Part shown: one piece after another, positions 1 to 5,467 of the stretch
Layout of the letters: each line of letters opens with the position of its first letter
How positions within the stretch are numbered: the stretch's first letter is position 1
The notes under the pieces: generated by a model
Told to the model about the DNA's origin: nothing
The model's input: only the letters and a program-made list of their open reading frames with translations
The model's database searches: none
DNA from: Leucobacter sp.
GTDB lineage: Bacteria; Actinomycetota; Actinomycetes; Actinomycetales; Microbacteriaceae
DNA: 5,525 nucleotides
NCBI GenBank assembly: GCA_012510755.1
Contig: JAAZHL010000356.1
Span: 1-5,525 of the forward strand
Direction of reading: 5' to 3'
Position numbers and translations under genes: made by a program

Positions 1-555
1 ACCAGGTGAAATCACGCCGGTCATCAGAGCGAGCACACCCGAGGCAAGCAGCAGACCGATTGGCACGCCAATTTGCGGAAACGCGCCCATGCGGCCGCGC
101 TGGTTCTCTGGCGCGTGCTCGACCGCCATCAGCACAGCACCGCCCCACTCGCCGCCAGTCGACAAGCCCTGCAAAATGCGCAGCAGCACGAGCAACACAG
201 GCGCAAGCAGCCCTGCCTGTTCATACGTGGGCAAGAGACCGATCAACGTCGTCGCTGCACCCATCAGAATGAGCGTGACGACCAGCATTGCCTTGCGGCC
301 AATACGGTCACCAAAGTGCCCGGCGAGAAACGCTCCAAGCGGGCGAAACAAAAAGCTCACACCGACGGTGGCAAACGAGATAATGGTTGCTGCCTGCGGC
401 CCAGCCGGCTCAAAAAAGAGCTTCTGAAAGATCAGGCCCGCGGCGCTGGCATAAAGAAAGAAGTCGTACCACTCAATTGTGGTGCCGATAACGGTGGCAG
501 CTGCCACCCTGCGTAGTTCTCGCGGAGAACTGGCCGAGACTGCGGTAGTCGTCAT
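1..555 (-). CDS. MFS transporter, metabolite:H+ symporter (MHS) type, N-terminal part
   Basis: This is a proton-coupled uptake permease of the inner membrane. The 185 residues seen are the N-terminal portion; the gene runs off the left edge, and the family is usually about 430-450 aa. Visible marks are EWYDFF at residues 28-33 in the first membrane segment, the MFS signature loop GHFGDRIGRK at 79-88 between segments 2 and 3, and LRILQGLSTGGEWGGA at about 125-140, all typical of the MHS group that includes ShiA and ProP-like carriers. At least five hydrophobic segments are evident. The ATG at 555-553 is the only in-frame start nearby, because codons upstream offer none. An AAGGGAG Shine-Dalgarno sits 12 nt ahead of it, slightly far. 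The substrate cannot be read from this fragment. The palindrome shared with the hpaH promoter suggests an aromatic or dicarboxylic acid, which is inference only. It is divergent from the TetR gene. Confidence 0.9.
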   Translation of the reverse strand, partial: MTTTAVSASSPRELRRVAAATVIGTTIEWYDFFLYASAAGLIFQKLFFEPAGPQAATIISFATVGVSFLFRPLGAFLAGHFGDRIGRKAMLVVTLILMGAATTLIGLLPTYEQAGLLAPVLLVLLRILQGLSTGGEWGGAVLMAVEHAPENQRGRMGAFPQIGVPIGLLLASGVLALMTGVISPG

Positions 556-595
556 AAGAGGTGTGGACTCCCTTGTCGTTATCCAATAAGAGATT

Positions 596-641
596 CGATT
601 GAATCATCAACCAATACGATCATATATGATCCGTTCAATCG
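596..641. repeat. 8-bp inverted repeat upstream of MFS gene
   Basis: CGATTGAA at 596-603 and its exact complement TTCAATCG at 634-641 are separated by 30 bp. The pair encloses the 14-bp palindrome at 618-631, but the centres differ (618.5 versus 624.5), so this is probably not one larger symmetric site. The left arm is also part of a near-palindrome, GATTCGATTGAATC at 592-605 (12 of 14 positions symmetric), which could be a second protein-binding site. Confidence 0.4.
618..631. promoter_or_regulatory. Putative operator palindrome upstream of MFS transporter
   Basis: GATCATATATGATC is a perfect 14-bp palindrome centred about 69 bp before the transporter start codon. It differs from the palindrome ahead of hpaH (GATCGTATACGATC at 4020-4033) only at one symmetric pair of positions. 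The form ATnnTATAnnAT resembles operators of GntR-family (FadR/VanR-like) regulators, which is family knowledge and not proof. On the transporter strand the half-site TATGAT (624-619) fits an actinobacterial -10 box (TAnnnT), so a bound protein would cover the promoter. No GntR gene is in the window; the nearby TetR protein is the alternative binder. Confidence 0.55.
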
Positions 642-712
642 CGTGTAACGGAAAGTTTAGGCAATGCATGCACGATCTCGCTAGATAGCCTCGGCTTGCG
701 CGTAATCTCCTC

Positions 713-760
713 GTAACGCAAGATACAAATGTTGCCGACATACCGCCGTTTATGCGTTAC
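713..760. promoter_or_regulatory. Inverted repeat at TetR gene start, possible autoregulatory operator
   Basis: GTAACGCA at 713-720 and its exact complement TGCGTTAC at 753-760 flank a 32-bp spacer just ahead of the preferred TetR start at 774. A related GTAACG occurs at 645-650. The right arm overlaps TACAGT at 758-763, a possible -10 box (TAnnnT). TetR-family proteins often bind inverted repeats at their own promoter, so this is a candidate autoregulatory site. The 32-bp spacing is long for a single dimer, so it may be two half-sites, a looped site or chance. Confidence 0.4.
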
Positions 761-773
761 AGTGACACCCAAG

Positions 774-1364
774 ATGAACGTACGCCAAGTGTATAAACTG
801 CCCGATTGGGGCAAGACCGATGCGCGAGTGTTGGATGCCGCCGAGCGCCTACTGATCACGCGAGGCCTCGAGGGCCTCACAATCACCAGCATCGCCAAAG
901 AAGCCGATGTGAGCAGGCCAACTGTCTACCGCCGCTGGCCGAGCATCGACGAGATCATGCGCGCTACTCTGCTTCGCGCGACCCTCAAACTGCTCAAGCA
1001 GGTCGGTTCGCTGCCCCACACCCGCACCGATCTGGCGATCGCGCTTGTTGAGCTTGCCCGAGTGCTGCGAGGGAATCATGTGTTTCGCAGCCTCATCGAC
1101 CGGCACCCGGATTTCTTTATTCATGGCAACATGCCACGACTCGGTGCAAGCCAGCTGGCAGTCATCAGCTGGCTTGCCGATTCGATTGAATATGGGCAAG
1201 GCAATGGCACGGTGCGCCAAGGCCCCCCCAGCGACATGGGCACCATGCTGCTGCTCATCGTGCAATCAGCGATTCTCTCGCATACCACTGTGACAGCGAT
1301 GATTGGCAGCAAGGAATTCGAGACCGAATTGTGTCACGCTATCGAGGGATACCTACACCCCTGA
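774..1364 (+). CDS. TetR/AcrR-family transcriptional regulator
   Basis: This is a DNA-binding repressor-type protein of 196 aa, a usual length for the family. The N-terminal TetR domain runs from about residue 17 to 64 (RVLDAAERLL, then the helix-turn-helix TITSIAKEADVSRPTVYRRW at about 36-55). The rest is the divergent ligand-binding and dimerisation part, with no recognisable ligand signature. The frame is open back to an ATG at 729. I prefer the ATG at 774 because the extra 15 codons include a rare TTA, are unlike TetR N-termini, and contain one arm of the inverted repeat. A GTG at 762 is a third option. None has a clear Shine-Dalgarno. It is divergent from the MFS transporter and so probably controls it, perhaps together with itself. 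It is convergent with the helicase. Ligand and targets cannot be read from sequence. Confidence 0.88.
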   Translation: MNVRQVYKLPDWGKTDARVLDAAERLLITRGLEGLTITSIAKEADVSRPTVYRRWPSIDEIMRATLLRATLKLLKQVGSLPHTRTDLAIALVELARVLRGNHVFRSLIDRHPDFFIHGNMPRLGASQLAVISWLADSIEYGQGNGTVRQGPPSDMGTMLLLIVQSAILSHTTVTAMIGSKEFETELCHAIEGYLHP

Positions 1365-1387
1365 CTGCGACCCGTTGCCCGACGCCC

Positions 1388-1418
1388 GGCTGCTGCGCGA
1401 GCATTACCCCGCGCAGCC
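1388..1418. terminator. GC-rich hairpin between convergent genes, possible bidirectional terminator
   Basis: In the 59-bp gap between the TetR and helicase stop codons, TGCGCG (1394-1399) pairs with CGCGCA (1410-1415) around a 10-nt loop. The stem extends by GGC (1388-1390) with GCC (1416-1418) across a 3-nt bulge. No T-run follows on either strand. Its placement between convergent genes supports a terminator role, since GC-rich actinobacteria often have hairpins without a good U-tract, but the lack of a U-tract keeps confidence low. Confidence 0.35.
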
Positions 1419-1423
1419 ACAAC

Positions 1424-3829
1424 TCACCAGCGCGGCTTGCGCCTGCCATCGGCACGGTTCGAGCCCGAATCACGACGTCGATCATCACGATCGTTCCAGT
1501 CGCTTCGCCCACCACGGTCGCCACGATCGTTTCGATCGCCGCGTGAACCATGATCACCGCGGTCGCCACGGTCGTTCCAATCGCTGCGACCGCCGCGACC
1601 ACCGCGGTCATTGCGGTCATTCCAATCGCTGCGACCGCCGCGGTCGTTCTGACCGCCCCAACTCGAACGGTCACCGCGCGAACCACGGTCGCTACGGTCA
1701 TTGCGGTCACCACGGTCATTGCGGTCACCACGCGAGCCACGATCGCCACGGCTTCCCCAGTCATCACGACCACCGCGTCCGCGATCACCACGATCACTAC
1801 GGCCGCCTCGATCTTCCCAGCCCTTGCCACGCGGCGACGGCCCCCGGTCGAGCTTCAGATCAATGCTTCGCCCACCAATGTGCGTATCACGCAGGGCCTC
1901 GAGCGCCGAAGCCGAAAGATTCTTCGGCAACTCCACGAGAGTGAAGTCTTCACGAATTTGAATGCGCCCGAAATCGTCTCGCGACAGTCCGCCTTCGTTT
2001 GCAAGCGCCCCCAGAATCTGACCCGGGTTGATGCGGTTACGATGCCCGACCTCAATTCGGTACATCGCGAGATCATCGCGGCGCTCACGCGGCCCGCTGC
2101 GCTCACGATCATTACGATCGCCTCGATCGCGTGCGCCCCGCTCGCGCGAGCCACCCTCGTCTTCCAAGAAGCGTGCCGCCTGCTGGCGATCACGCCGAAA
2201 CTTGTCATCGTCAGCTTCGTTCAGCAGCAGAGGCGTGTTTCCTTGCGACACCACAGCGAGCGCCGCGGCCACATCTGCCTCTGGCACATCATGGTGGCGG
2301 ACATAGTGCGAAATGATGTCGCGAAATGCCTCGATGCGGTTGGTGTCAGCCAAGGCCGACGTGATTGCATCGTCAAACCGAGACAATCGCGTCGCATTCA
2401 CCTCTGCCACGCCCGGCAGCGGCATCTGTGTCAGTGGCTGCTTGGTCGCTTTCTCGATGGCCTTCAGCAGGCGCCGCTCACGCGGTGTCACAAAACTGAT
2501 GGCGTCACCCGAGCGACCAGCTCGGCCGGTGCGTCCGATGCGGTGCACATAGCTTTCGGTGTCAATCGGCAAGTCATAGTTGACCACGTGACTGATGCGC
2601 TCGACATCGAGCCCACGGGCAGCGACGTCGGTTGCGACGAGAATATCGAGCTTGCCGTCTTTCAGTGACTGCACGGTTCGCTCACGCACATTCTGGGGAA
2701 TATCGCCATTAATTGCAGCAGCAGAATACCCGCGGGCACGCAGTTTCTCGGCGACGGTCTCACTGTCACCGCGAGTGCGAGTAAAGACGATCATGCCGTC
2801 AAAGTCTTCAACTTCAAGCACTCGAGTCAGAGCGTCCAGCTTCTGCTGGTAACTCACCACGATATAGCGCTGGGTGATGTTCGCACTCGTCTGCGTCTTG
2901 CCAGCAATCTTGATTTCTTCGGGGTCTTTGAGGTACTGCTGCGAAATGCGCCGAATCTGTGCGGGCATCGTTGCAGAGAACAGCGCAACCTGCTTCTCGT
3001 CGGGAGTGTCAGCAAGAATGGTCTCAACGTCTTCTGCAAAGCCCATCTTGAGCATCTCGTCAGCCTCGTCAAGCACCAAGTACTTGATCTCGGTGAGATC
3101 GAGCGAACCGCGGTTGAGGTGGTCCATGATGCGACCTGGGGTGCCGACCACGATATCAACGCCTCGACGCAGGGCACTGAGCTGCTGCCCATAGGCTTGG
3201 CCACCATACACCGGCAACAAATTGACGCTCGGCAGGTTCACTGCGTAGCTTTCGAATGCTTCACACACCTGCAACGCGAGTTCACGAGTCGGGGCGAGCA
3301 CGAGCGCCTGCGGCACGCCCTGCCCCGGCTCGATACGCGAAAGAATGGGCAGCGCAAACGCTGCGGTCTTACCGGTGCCAGTCTGCGCCAACCCCACTAC
3401 ATCTCGGCCACGCATGAGCACTGGAATGGTAGCTTCTTGAATCGCCGAGGGGGTTTCGTAACCCACGCTCTTGATGGCACGCAGCACCCGCTCGTCCAAG
3501 CCGAGCGCCTCGAAGCCCGCACGCTCTACGGGTGCGTCAGCGTCAGCACGCTCTACGGGCGCGTCAGCGTCAGCAGGCTCGGGCTCGAGCTCAGGCTCGG
3601 CCTCAGCAGGCTCAGCGTCAGCCGCTGCCGCACTCACCGGTTCAGCAGCGGCATCATCTGAGGCTGCCTCGATAGGTTCGGTAGATGTGTCAGTAGACGT
3701 GTCGGCCTCGGCATCGATTGTGTCTCCGAGGTCGATCTGTAAGTCTTCGAATGTCAGAGGTTGTGCCTCGACGTGGTCATTGGGTGCCGTGCGGTTGTCG
3801 CCTGCTGCGGCATCTGGAGTTTGCATCAT
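1424..3829 (-). CDS. deaD: DEAD-box RNA helicase, DeaD/CsdA type, with DbpA domain and Arg/Asp-rich tail
   Basis: This is an ATP-dependent RNA helicase of the cytoplasm, of the kind that acts in ribosome assembly, RNA decay and cold adaptation. It has 801 aa, longer than the roughly 550-630 aa typical of the family because of its ends. Residues 1-104 are an acidic Ala/Glu/Asp-rich extension. The core has all motifs: Q motif F106 to Q131, Walker A AQTGTGKT 148-155, PTRELA 180-185, TPGR 230-233, DEAD 254-257, SAT 285-287, ARGLD 404-408 and HRIGRTGR 429-436. A DbpA-type RNA-binding domain spans about 588-662 (from MYRIEVGHRNRINPGQILGA). Residues 663-801 form a low-complexity tail of Arg, Asp, Gly, Asn, Ser and Trp. 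The start is ATG ATG at 3829-3824 with no Shine-Dalgarno, but TAGAAT lies 3 nt upstream, suggesting leaderless initiation, most likely at the second ATG (3826). It is monocistronic here, convergent with TetR and divergent from hpaH. The symbol is by family resemblance; the exact cellular role is inferred. Confidence 0.96.
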   Translation of the reverse strand: MMQTPDAAAGDNRTAPNDHVEAQPLTFEDLQIDLGDTIDAEADTSTDTSTEPIEAASDDAAAEPVSAAAADAEPAEAEPELEPEPADADAPVERADADAPVERAGFEALGLDERVLRAIKSVGYETPSAIQEATIPVLMRGRDVVGLAQTGTGKTAAFALPILSRIEPGQGVPQALVLAPTRELALQVCEAFESYAVNLPSVNLLPVYGGQAYGQQLSALRRGVDIVVGTPGRIMDHLNRGSLDLTEIKYLVLDEADEMLKMGFAEDVETILADTPDEKQVALFSATMPAQIRRISQQYLKDPEEIKIAGKTQTSANITQRYIVVSYQQKLDALTRVLEVEDFDGMIVFTRTRGDSETVAEKLRARGYSAAAINGDIPQNVRERTVQSLKDGKLDILVATDVAARGLDVERISHVVNYDLPIDTESYVHRIGRTGRAGRSGDAISFVTPRERRLLKAIEKATKQPLTQMPLPGVAEVNATRLSRFDDAITSALADTNRIEAFRDIISHYVRHHDVPEADVAAALAVVSQGNTPLLLNEADDDKFRRDRQQAARFLEDEGGSRERGARDRGDRNDRERSGPRERRDDLAMYRIEVGHRNRINPGQILGALANEGGLSRDDFGRIQIREDFTLVELPKNLSASALEALRDTHIGGRSIDLKLDRGPSPRGKGWEDRGGRSDRGDRGRGGRDDWGSRGDRGSRGDRNDRGDRNDRSDRGSRGDRSSWGGQNDRGGRSDWNDRNDRGGRGGRSDWNDRGDRGDHGSRGDRNDRGDRGGRSDWNDRDDRRRDSGSNRADGRRKPRW
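1427..1843 (-). repeat. Repetitive coding region for helicase Arg/Asp/Gly tail
   Basis: This region codes for helicase residues 663-801. RGGRSDWNDR occurs three times (residues 730-739, 745-754, 772-781), spaced 15 and 27 residues apart. The DNA repeats too: a perfect 18-bp tandem pair, ACGGTCATTGCGGTCACC, lies at 1694-1711 and 1712-1729 and encodes GDRNDR twice. A 23-bp segment at 1575-1597 recurs exactly at 1620-1642, 45 bp away, with a degraded third copy from about 1494. All periods are multiples of three, so repeat slippage keeps the reading frame. The tail is nearly charge-balanced and probably disordered. Confidence 0.85.
3519..3572 (-). repeat. 27-bp tandem duplication in helicase N-terminal extension
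   Basis: Two adjacent 27-bp units (3519-3545 and 3546-3572) differ by a single base and encode ADADAPVER-type units twice at about helicase residues 87-104. The duplication lies at the end of the acidic extension, directly before the Q motif, and lengthens the linker by nine residues in frame. The near identity of the copies suggests it is recent. Confidence 0.8.
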
Positions 3830-3832
3830 TCG

Positions 3833-3838
3833 ATTCTA
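3833..3838 (-). promoter_or_regulatory. Putative -10 box of a leaderless helicase promoter
   Basis: TAGAAT reads on the minus strand three bases before the first ATG of the helicase. Counting about seven bases downstream puts the transcription start at the A of the second ATG (3826). Together with the absence of a Shine-Dalgarno, this fits leaderless initiation, which is common in actinobacteria. No convincing -35 box is seen at 16-18 bp. A second promoter further up in the 238-bp gap is possible. Confidence 0.45.
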
Positions 3839-4018
3839 CTCTGCTACCAGTGAACGAAAGGCATCGAAATTGCATGGATCGGTAAATTGGCAGCAGACGG
3901 ACAGCGCCGGGCAGTCTGGTGTGGGTTGCGATACCCAGCGGCACTCTTTCGCAACAGCCGCCGTGCAACCAACCCCTCGCCTCACGAATCTGTCAGCTAA
4001 ATCTAGCCACCAAGACGC

Positions 4019-4034
4019 AGATCGTATACGATCT
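4019..4034. promoter_or_regulatory. Putative operator palindrome upstream of hpaH
   Basis: AGATCGTATACGATCT is a perfect 16-bp palindrome centred about 41 bp before the hpaH start codon. Its core ATCGTATACGAT matches the general form of GntR-family (VanR/FadR-like) operators. The half-site TACGAT (4027-4032) fits a -10 box (TAnnnT), which would put transcription start near 4039 and give a leader of about 29 nt containing the Shine-Dalgarno. Binding would then block the promoter. The sister site at 618-631 has the same layout relative to its gene. Confidence 0.6.
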
Positions 4035-4058
4035 ACCTAACCGCAATGACCGCGAATT

Positions 4059-4063
4059 GGAGG
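4059..4063 (+). promoter_or_regulatory. Shine-Dalgarno setting the GTG start of hpaH
   Basis: GGAGG lies four bases before the GTG at 4068. The spacing is a little short, but the match is strong. The GTG is followed by LDQNTR, which corresponds to the usual HpaH N-terminus (MLDK/Q), so both lines of evidence agree on this start. Confidence 0.75.
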
Positions 4064-4067
4064 CCCC

Positions 4068-4853
4068 GTGCTCGACCAGAACACCCGTAACGCCATCGCC
4101 GAAGAATTGGTGCGTGCTGATCAAGAGCGAACTATTCTGCCTCGCCTGACCGCACGGTACCCAGAGATGGTAATCGAAGACAGCTACGCAGTTCAGAAGA
4201 TCTGGAGCGACCGCCGCATTGAGCAGGGCGCACGCCTTGTCGGCCACAAGATCGGCCTGACATCGAAGGTCATGCAACTCGCCACAGGCATTAGCGAACC
4301 CGACTACGGCGTAATTCACGACGACATGGTCTACGAGTCAGGTTCGGTGCTCGAATTCGACCGGTTCTCGAATGTACGCATTGAGGTCGAACTCGCGTTC
4401 GTGCTCAATAAGCCGCTCGCTGGTCCGAACACCACCATCTTTGACGTGCTTGACGCCACCGCCTATGTCGTGCCAGCTCTCGAAGTGCTCAACTCGCACC
4501 TCGAGCTCGAGGGCCGCACCATCGTCGACACCATTAGCGATAACGCGGCGATGGGGGCAATGGTCGTGGGTGGCCGCCCAGTGAAGGTTGATGAGATCGA
4601 CCTGCGCTGGGCATCGGCGCTGCTCTATCGCAACGAGGGCATCGAAGACTCTGGCGTGGCCGGGGCGATTCTTGGTCACCCGGCCAGGGGCGTCGCGTGG
4701 CTCGCCAACAAGCTTGCACAGCACGGTCAAACGCTTGAAGCGGGCGAAATCATTCTTGCCGGCTCGTTCACCAAGCCGATGTGGGTCGAGCGCGGCGACA
4801 CCGTGCATGCCGACTACAACGAGTTGGGGTCGGTGACATGCCGATTCGTCTAG
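4068..4853 (+). CDS. hpaH: 2-oxo-hept-4-ene-1,7-dioate hydratase (HpaH family)
   Basis: This cytoplasmic, divalent-metal-dependent hydratase adds water to 2-oxohept-4-ene-1,7-dioate to give 4-hydroxy-2-oxoheptane-1,7-dioate in homoprotocatechuate meta-cleavage. At 261 aa it is close to the roughly 267 aa of enteric HpaH/HpcG and belongs to the fumarylacetoacetase-like fold shared with 2-keto-4-pentenoate hydratases. Conserved blocks are IEDSYAVQKIW (36-46), GHKIGLTSKVMQ (59-70), ISEPDYG (75-81), RIEVELAFVL (104-113), DTISDNAA (154-161), DLRWASALLYRN (178-189) and GVAWLANKLA (208-217). E106, E108 and E139 fall where HpcG has its metal ligands (recalled family knowledge). The loop after E139 looks several residues shorter than in E. 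coli. The start is GTG with GGAGG ahead. It overlaps hpaI by 16 bp, so the two are probably translationally coupled in one operon under the palindrome at 4019-4034. A related hydratase such as MhpD is the alternative, but the next gene favours HpaH. Confidence 0.93.
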   Translation: MLDQNTRNAIAEELVRADQERTILPRLTARYPEMVIEDSYAVQKIWSDRRIEQGARLVGHKIGLTSKVMQLATGISEPDYGVIHDDMVYESGSVLEFDRFSNVRIEVELAFVLNKPLAGPNTTIFDVLDATAYVVPALEVLNSHLELEGRTIVDTISDNAAMGAMVVGGRPVKVDEIDLRWASALLYRNEGIEDSGVAGAILGHPARGVAWLANKLAQHGQTLEAGEIILAGSFTKPMWVERGDTVHADYNELGSVTCRFV

Positions 4854-5467
4854 AACTTCCCACCACTTTTGCCGAGCGCTTGCGGGCAAGCGACCGCGCG
4901 CTGATCGGCCTTTGGGCGTGCGCGGGCAGCCAGATTACTGCAGAGATTGTGGCTGGCAGCGGCTGCGATTGGGTGCTGCTTGACGCTGAGCACTCACCGA
5001 ACGGCCTTGAGTCGGTGCTCGCTCAGCTGTATGCCATGTCTGCGTACCCGGTTGCGCCACTGGTGCGCCCACCCTATGGCGACACAGTGCTCATTAAGCA
5101 ATACCTCGATTTGGGGGCCCAGAACCTACTGATTCCGATGGTTGATTCAGCTGAGCAGGCCGCCGAGATCGTGCGCGCGGTACGCTATCCGCAGTCGGGT
5201 GTTCGCGGTGTTGGCTCGGCTCTCGCCCGCTCTGCGAGGTGGAACCGCGTCGAGGGCTATCTCGGCAGGGCCAGTGAGACGATCAGTTTGACAGTGCAGA
5301 TCGAGTCGGCGGCGGCAGTGGCAGATGTGACGAGGATCGCCGAGACCGATGGTGTCGACGCGCTTTTTGTAGGCCCTTCAGACCTTGCGGCATCGATGGG
5401 CTTCCTGGGCCAGCAGTCTCACCCAGACGTGGTGGCTGCGGTAATGCGTTCGATCGAAGCGGGCTAG
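4838..5467 (+). CDS. hpaI: 4-hydroxy-2-oxoheptane-1,7-dioate aldolase (HpaI family), cut short by in-frame TAG
   Basis: HpaI is a class II, metal-dependent aldolase that splits 4-hydroxy-2-oxoheptane-1,7-dioate into pyruvate and succinic semialdehyde, the step after HpaH. The 209 residues before the stop align without gaps to recalled E. coli HpaI (262 aa) at an offset of seven. H52 matches catalytic H45, R77 matches R70, and E156 and D182 match the metal ligands E149 and D175. Recognisable blocks are DWVLLDAEHSPN (44-55), RYPQSGVRGVGSALA (116-130) and VGPSDLAASMG (178-188). The start ATG at 4838 has GGGG eight bases ahead and lies inside the end of hpaH. TAG at 5465-5467 replaces one codon of an otherwise continuous family alignment and removes the last fifth of the TIM barrel. 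The short product is unlikely to fold and assemble normally. It may be a pseudogene, a sequence error or a suppressed stop. Close relatives such as GarL or RhmA are less likely given the hpaH partner. Confidence 0.9.
   Translation: MPIRLELPTTFAERLRASDRALIGLWACAGSQITAEIVAGSGCDWVLLDAEHSPNGLESVLAQLYAMSAYPVAPLVRPPYGDTVLIKQYLDLGAQNLLIPMVDSAEQAAEIVRAVRYPQSGVRGVGSALARSARWNRVEGYLGRASETISLTVQIESAAAVADVTRIAETDGVDALFVGPSDLAASMGFLGQQSHPDVVAAVMRSIEAG

Larger units (their letters stand above)
556..773. promoter_or_regulatory. Divergent intergenic region between MFS transporter and TetR gene
   Basis: This region holds the promoters of both divergent genes and several inverted repeats, listed separately at 596-641, 618-631 and 713-760. 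It is visibly more AT-rich than the flanking genes between about 580 and 640. The transporter Shine-Dalgarno (AAGGGAG on the minus strand) lies at 574-568. There is no good Shine-Dalgarno ahead of the TetR gene. A divergent regulator and permease sharing one control region is a common arrangement for a TetR-type local repressor. Confidence 0.55.
3830..4067. promoter_or_regulatory. Divergent intergenic region between helicase and hpaH
   Basis: This 238-bp gap must hold promoters for both the helicase (minus) and the hpaH operon (plus). The supported elements are the helicase -10 candidate at 3833-3838, the palindrome at 4019-4034 and the hpaH Shine-Dalgarno at 4059-4063. A 7-bp inverted repeat, GTTGCGA (3925-3931) and TCGCAAC (3949-3955) with a 17-nt loop, lies in the middle; its role is unknown. 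No small gene or RNA was recognised. Confidence 0.5.

Noticed and set aside
73..516. Plus-strand frames over the left edge
   Set aside because: They are antisense to a clear MHS transporter reading on the minus strand with EWYDFF and the GxxxDRxGRK loop.
665..672. TGCATGCA palindrome in the TetR-transporter gap
   Set aside because: At eight bases it is too short to support as a site and has no second copy in the window.
849..1265. Minus-strand frame of 138 codons opposite the TetR gene
   Set aside because: It is a shadow of the TetR coding sequence with no family resemblance and no supported start.
1494..1815. Regularly spaced repeats resembling a CRISPR or satellite array
   Set aside because: Periods are multiples of three inside a coding frame, units are degenerate and variable in spacing, and they translate to a coherent Arg/Asp/Gly protein tail.
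1303..1944. Plus-strand His/Arg/Asp-rich frame opposite the helicase tail
   Set aside because: It is the antisense reading of the tail repeats and overlaps the end of the TetR gene; its apparent His repeats are a by-product of the coding repeats on the other strand.
1550..2668. Long plus-strand open frame (372 codons) opposite the helicase C-terminal half
   Set aside because: It lies entirely antisense to a gene with complete DEAD-box motifs, its translation is low-complexity Thr/Ala/Val/Ile sequence mirroring the Arg/Asp repeats, and no Shine-Dalgarno or family signature is seen.
4781..4837. Upstream ATG extending the hpaI frame by 19 codons into hpaH
   Set aside because: The extension is Arg-rich out-of-frame hpaH sequence unlike HpaI N-termini; the ATG at 4838 has a better-placed Shine-Dalgarno and gives the expected length.
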